In this document: piece after piece, positions 46,626-46,631 of the stretch
How positions within the stretch are numbered: the first letter of the stretch is position 1
Layout: every line of letters begins with the position of its first letter
IMG/VR virus record: IMGVR_UViG_3300009420_003532
Span: 1-46,631 of that record
Direction: 5' to 3' (one strand)
DNA length: 46,631 bases
From: a virus
Made by a program: the position numbers and the translations under genes
Notes under the pieces: generated by a model
What the model was told of the DNA's origin: nothing
What the model saw: only the letters and a program-made list of their open reading frames with translations
The model's database searches: none

Positions 46626-46631
46626 TTTAGT

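Noticed and set aside
1-46631. CRISPR arrays, integrase, transposase or attachment sites
   Set aside because: I saw no regularly spaced repeats, no recombinase motifs and no tRNA-flanking duplications. The phage appears lytic as far as this window shows.

Overview
This window looks like part of a tailed-phage genome of the T4-like marine myovirus type. Every gene I can support reads on the minus strand, genes are packed with 1-100 base overlaps, and a T4-type core is recognisable: class I ribonucleotide reductase, thymidylate synthase and DHFR, primase gp61, helicase gp41, UvsX recombinase, ssDNA-binding gp32, helicase loader gp59 and a gp33-like late coactivator. Several accessory genes (DUF1127 protein, DUF6356-like protein, heme oxygenase plus bilin reductase) suggest an alphaproteobacterial marine host. 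That host assignment is inference.

Layout. 1-4743: nucleotide metabolism and primase. 4813-7254: lysis block (GH19 endolysin, nested spanin pair, coiled-coil membrane protein). 7251-14349: late genes for small virion-type proteins, then a run of proteins starting with M-x-S-F-K-like leaders ending near (I/L/V)-x-E. These leaders resemble the capsid-targeting sequence of T4 internal proteins. The run includes an alarmone-hydrolase-like HD protein and two long chains that look like polyproteins. 14419-23064: glycan block with three GT29-like transferases, GT-A and GT-B enzymes, GDP-mannose dehydratase, a ColD-like 3-dehydratase and an SDR. 23156-23745: DUF1127 trio. 23887-26427: a leader-tagged ligase-like nucleotidyltransferase and a nuclease-like protein. 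26481-31822: replication and recombination core. 31819-33715: heme oxygenase and bilin reductase. 33790-36558: small membrane proteins and a lipase. 36560-40512: an island of secreted and outer-membrane proteins, including a porin-like barrel. 40597-44786: Kdo synthesis (KdsA, KdsB), a cupin and small conserved genes. 44967-46625: tRNAs, tRNA-like elements, a structured non-coding stretch and a secreted peptide.

Regulation is unusually legible. At least eight minus-strand sites match TTGACA-N17-TATAAT closely (early, host sigma70 type). At least eight sites match TATAAATA (T4 late type), often fused to an intrinsic terminator of the gene upstream. Early-type promoters precede primase, nrdA, gp41, the gp33-gp59-gp32 block, the bilin operon and tRNAs. 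Late-type promoters precede structural, leader-tagged, glycan and secreted genes.

The most interesting readings are: a cohort of proteins probably packaged in the capsid and delivered with the DNA (alarmone hydrolase, ligase, nuclease, nucleotidyltransferase); a two-gene heme-to-bilin pathway under a perfect consensus promoter; a surface-glycan programme combining CMP-Kdo and a 3,6-dideoxyhexose route; and an envelope-remodelling island. All functional statements come from reading motifs by eye, with no database search.
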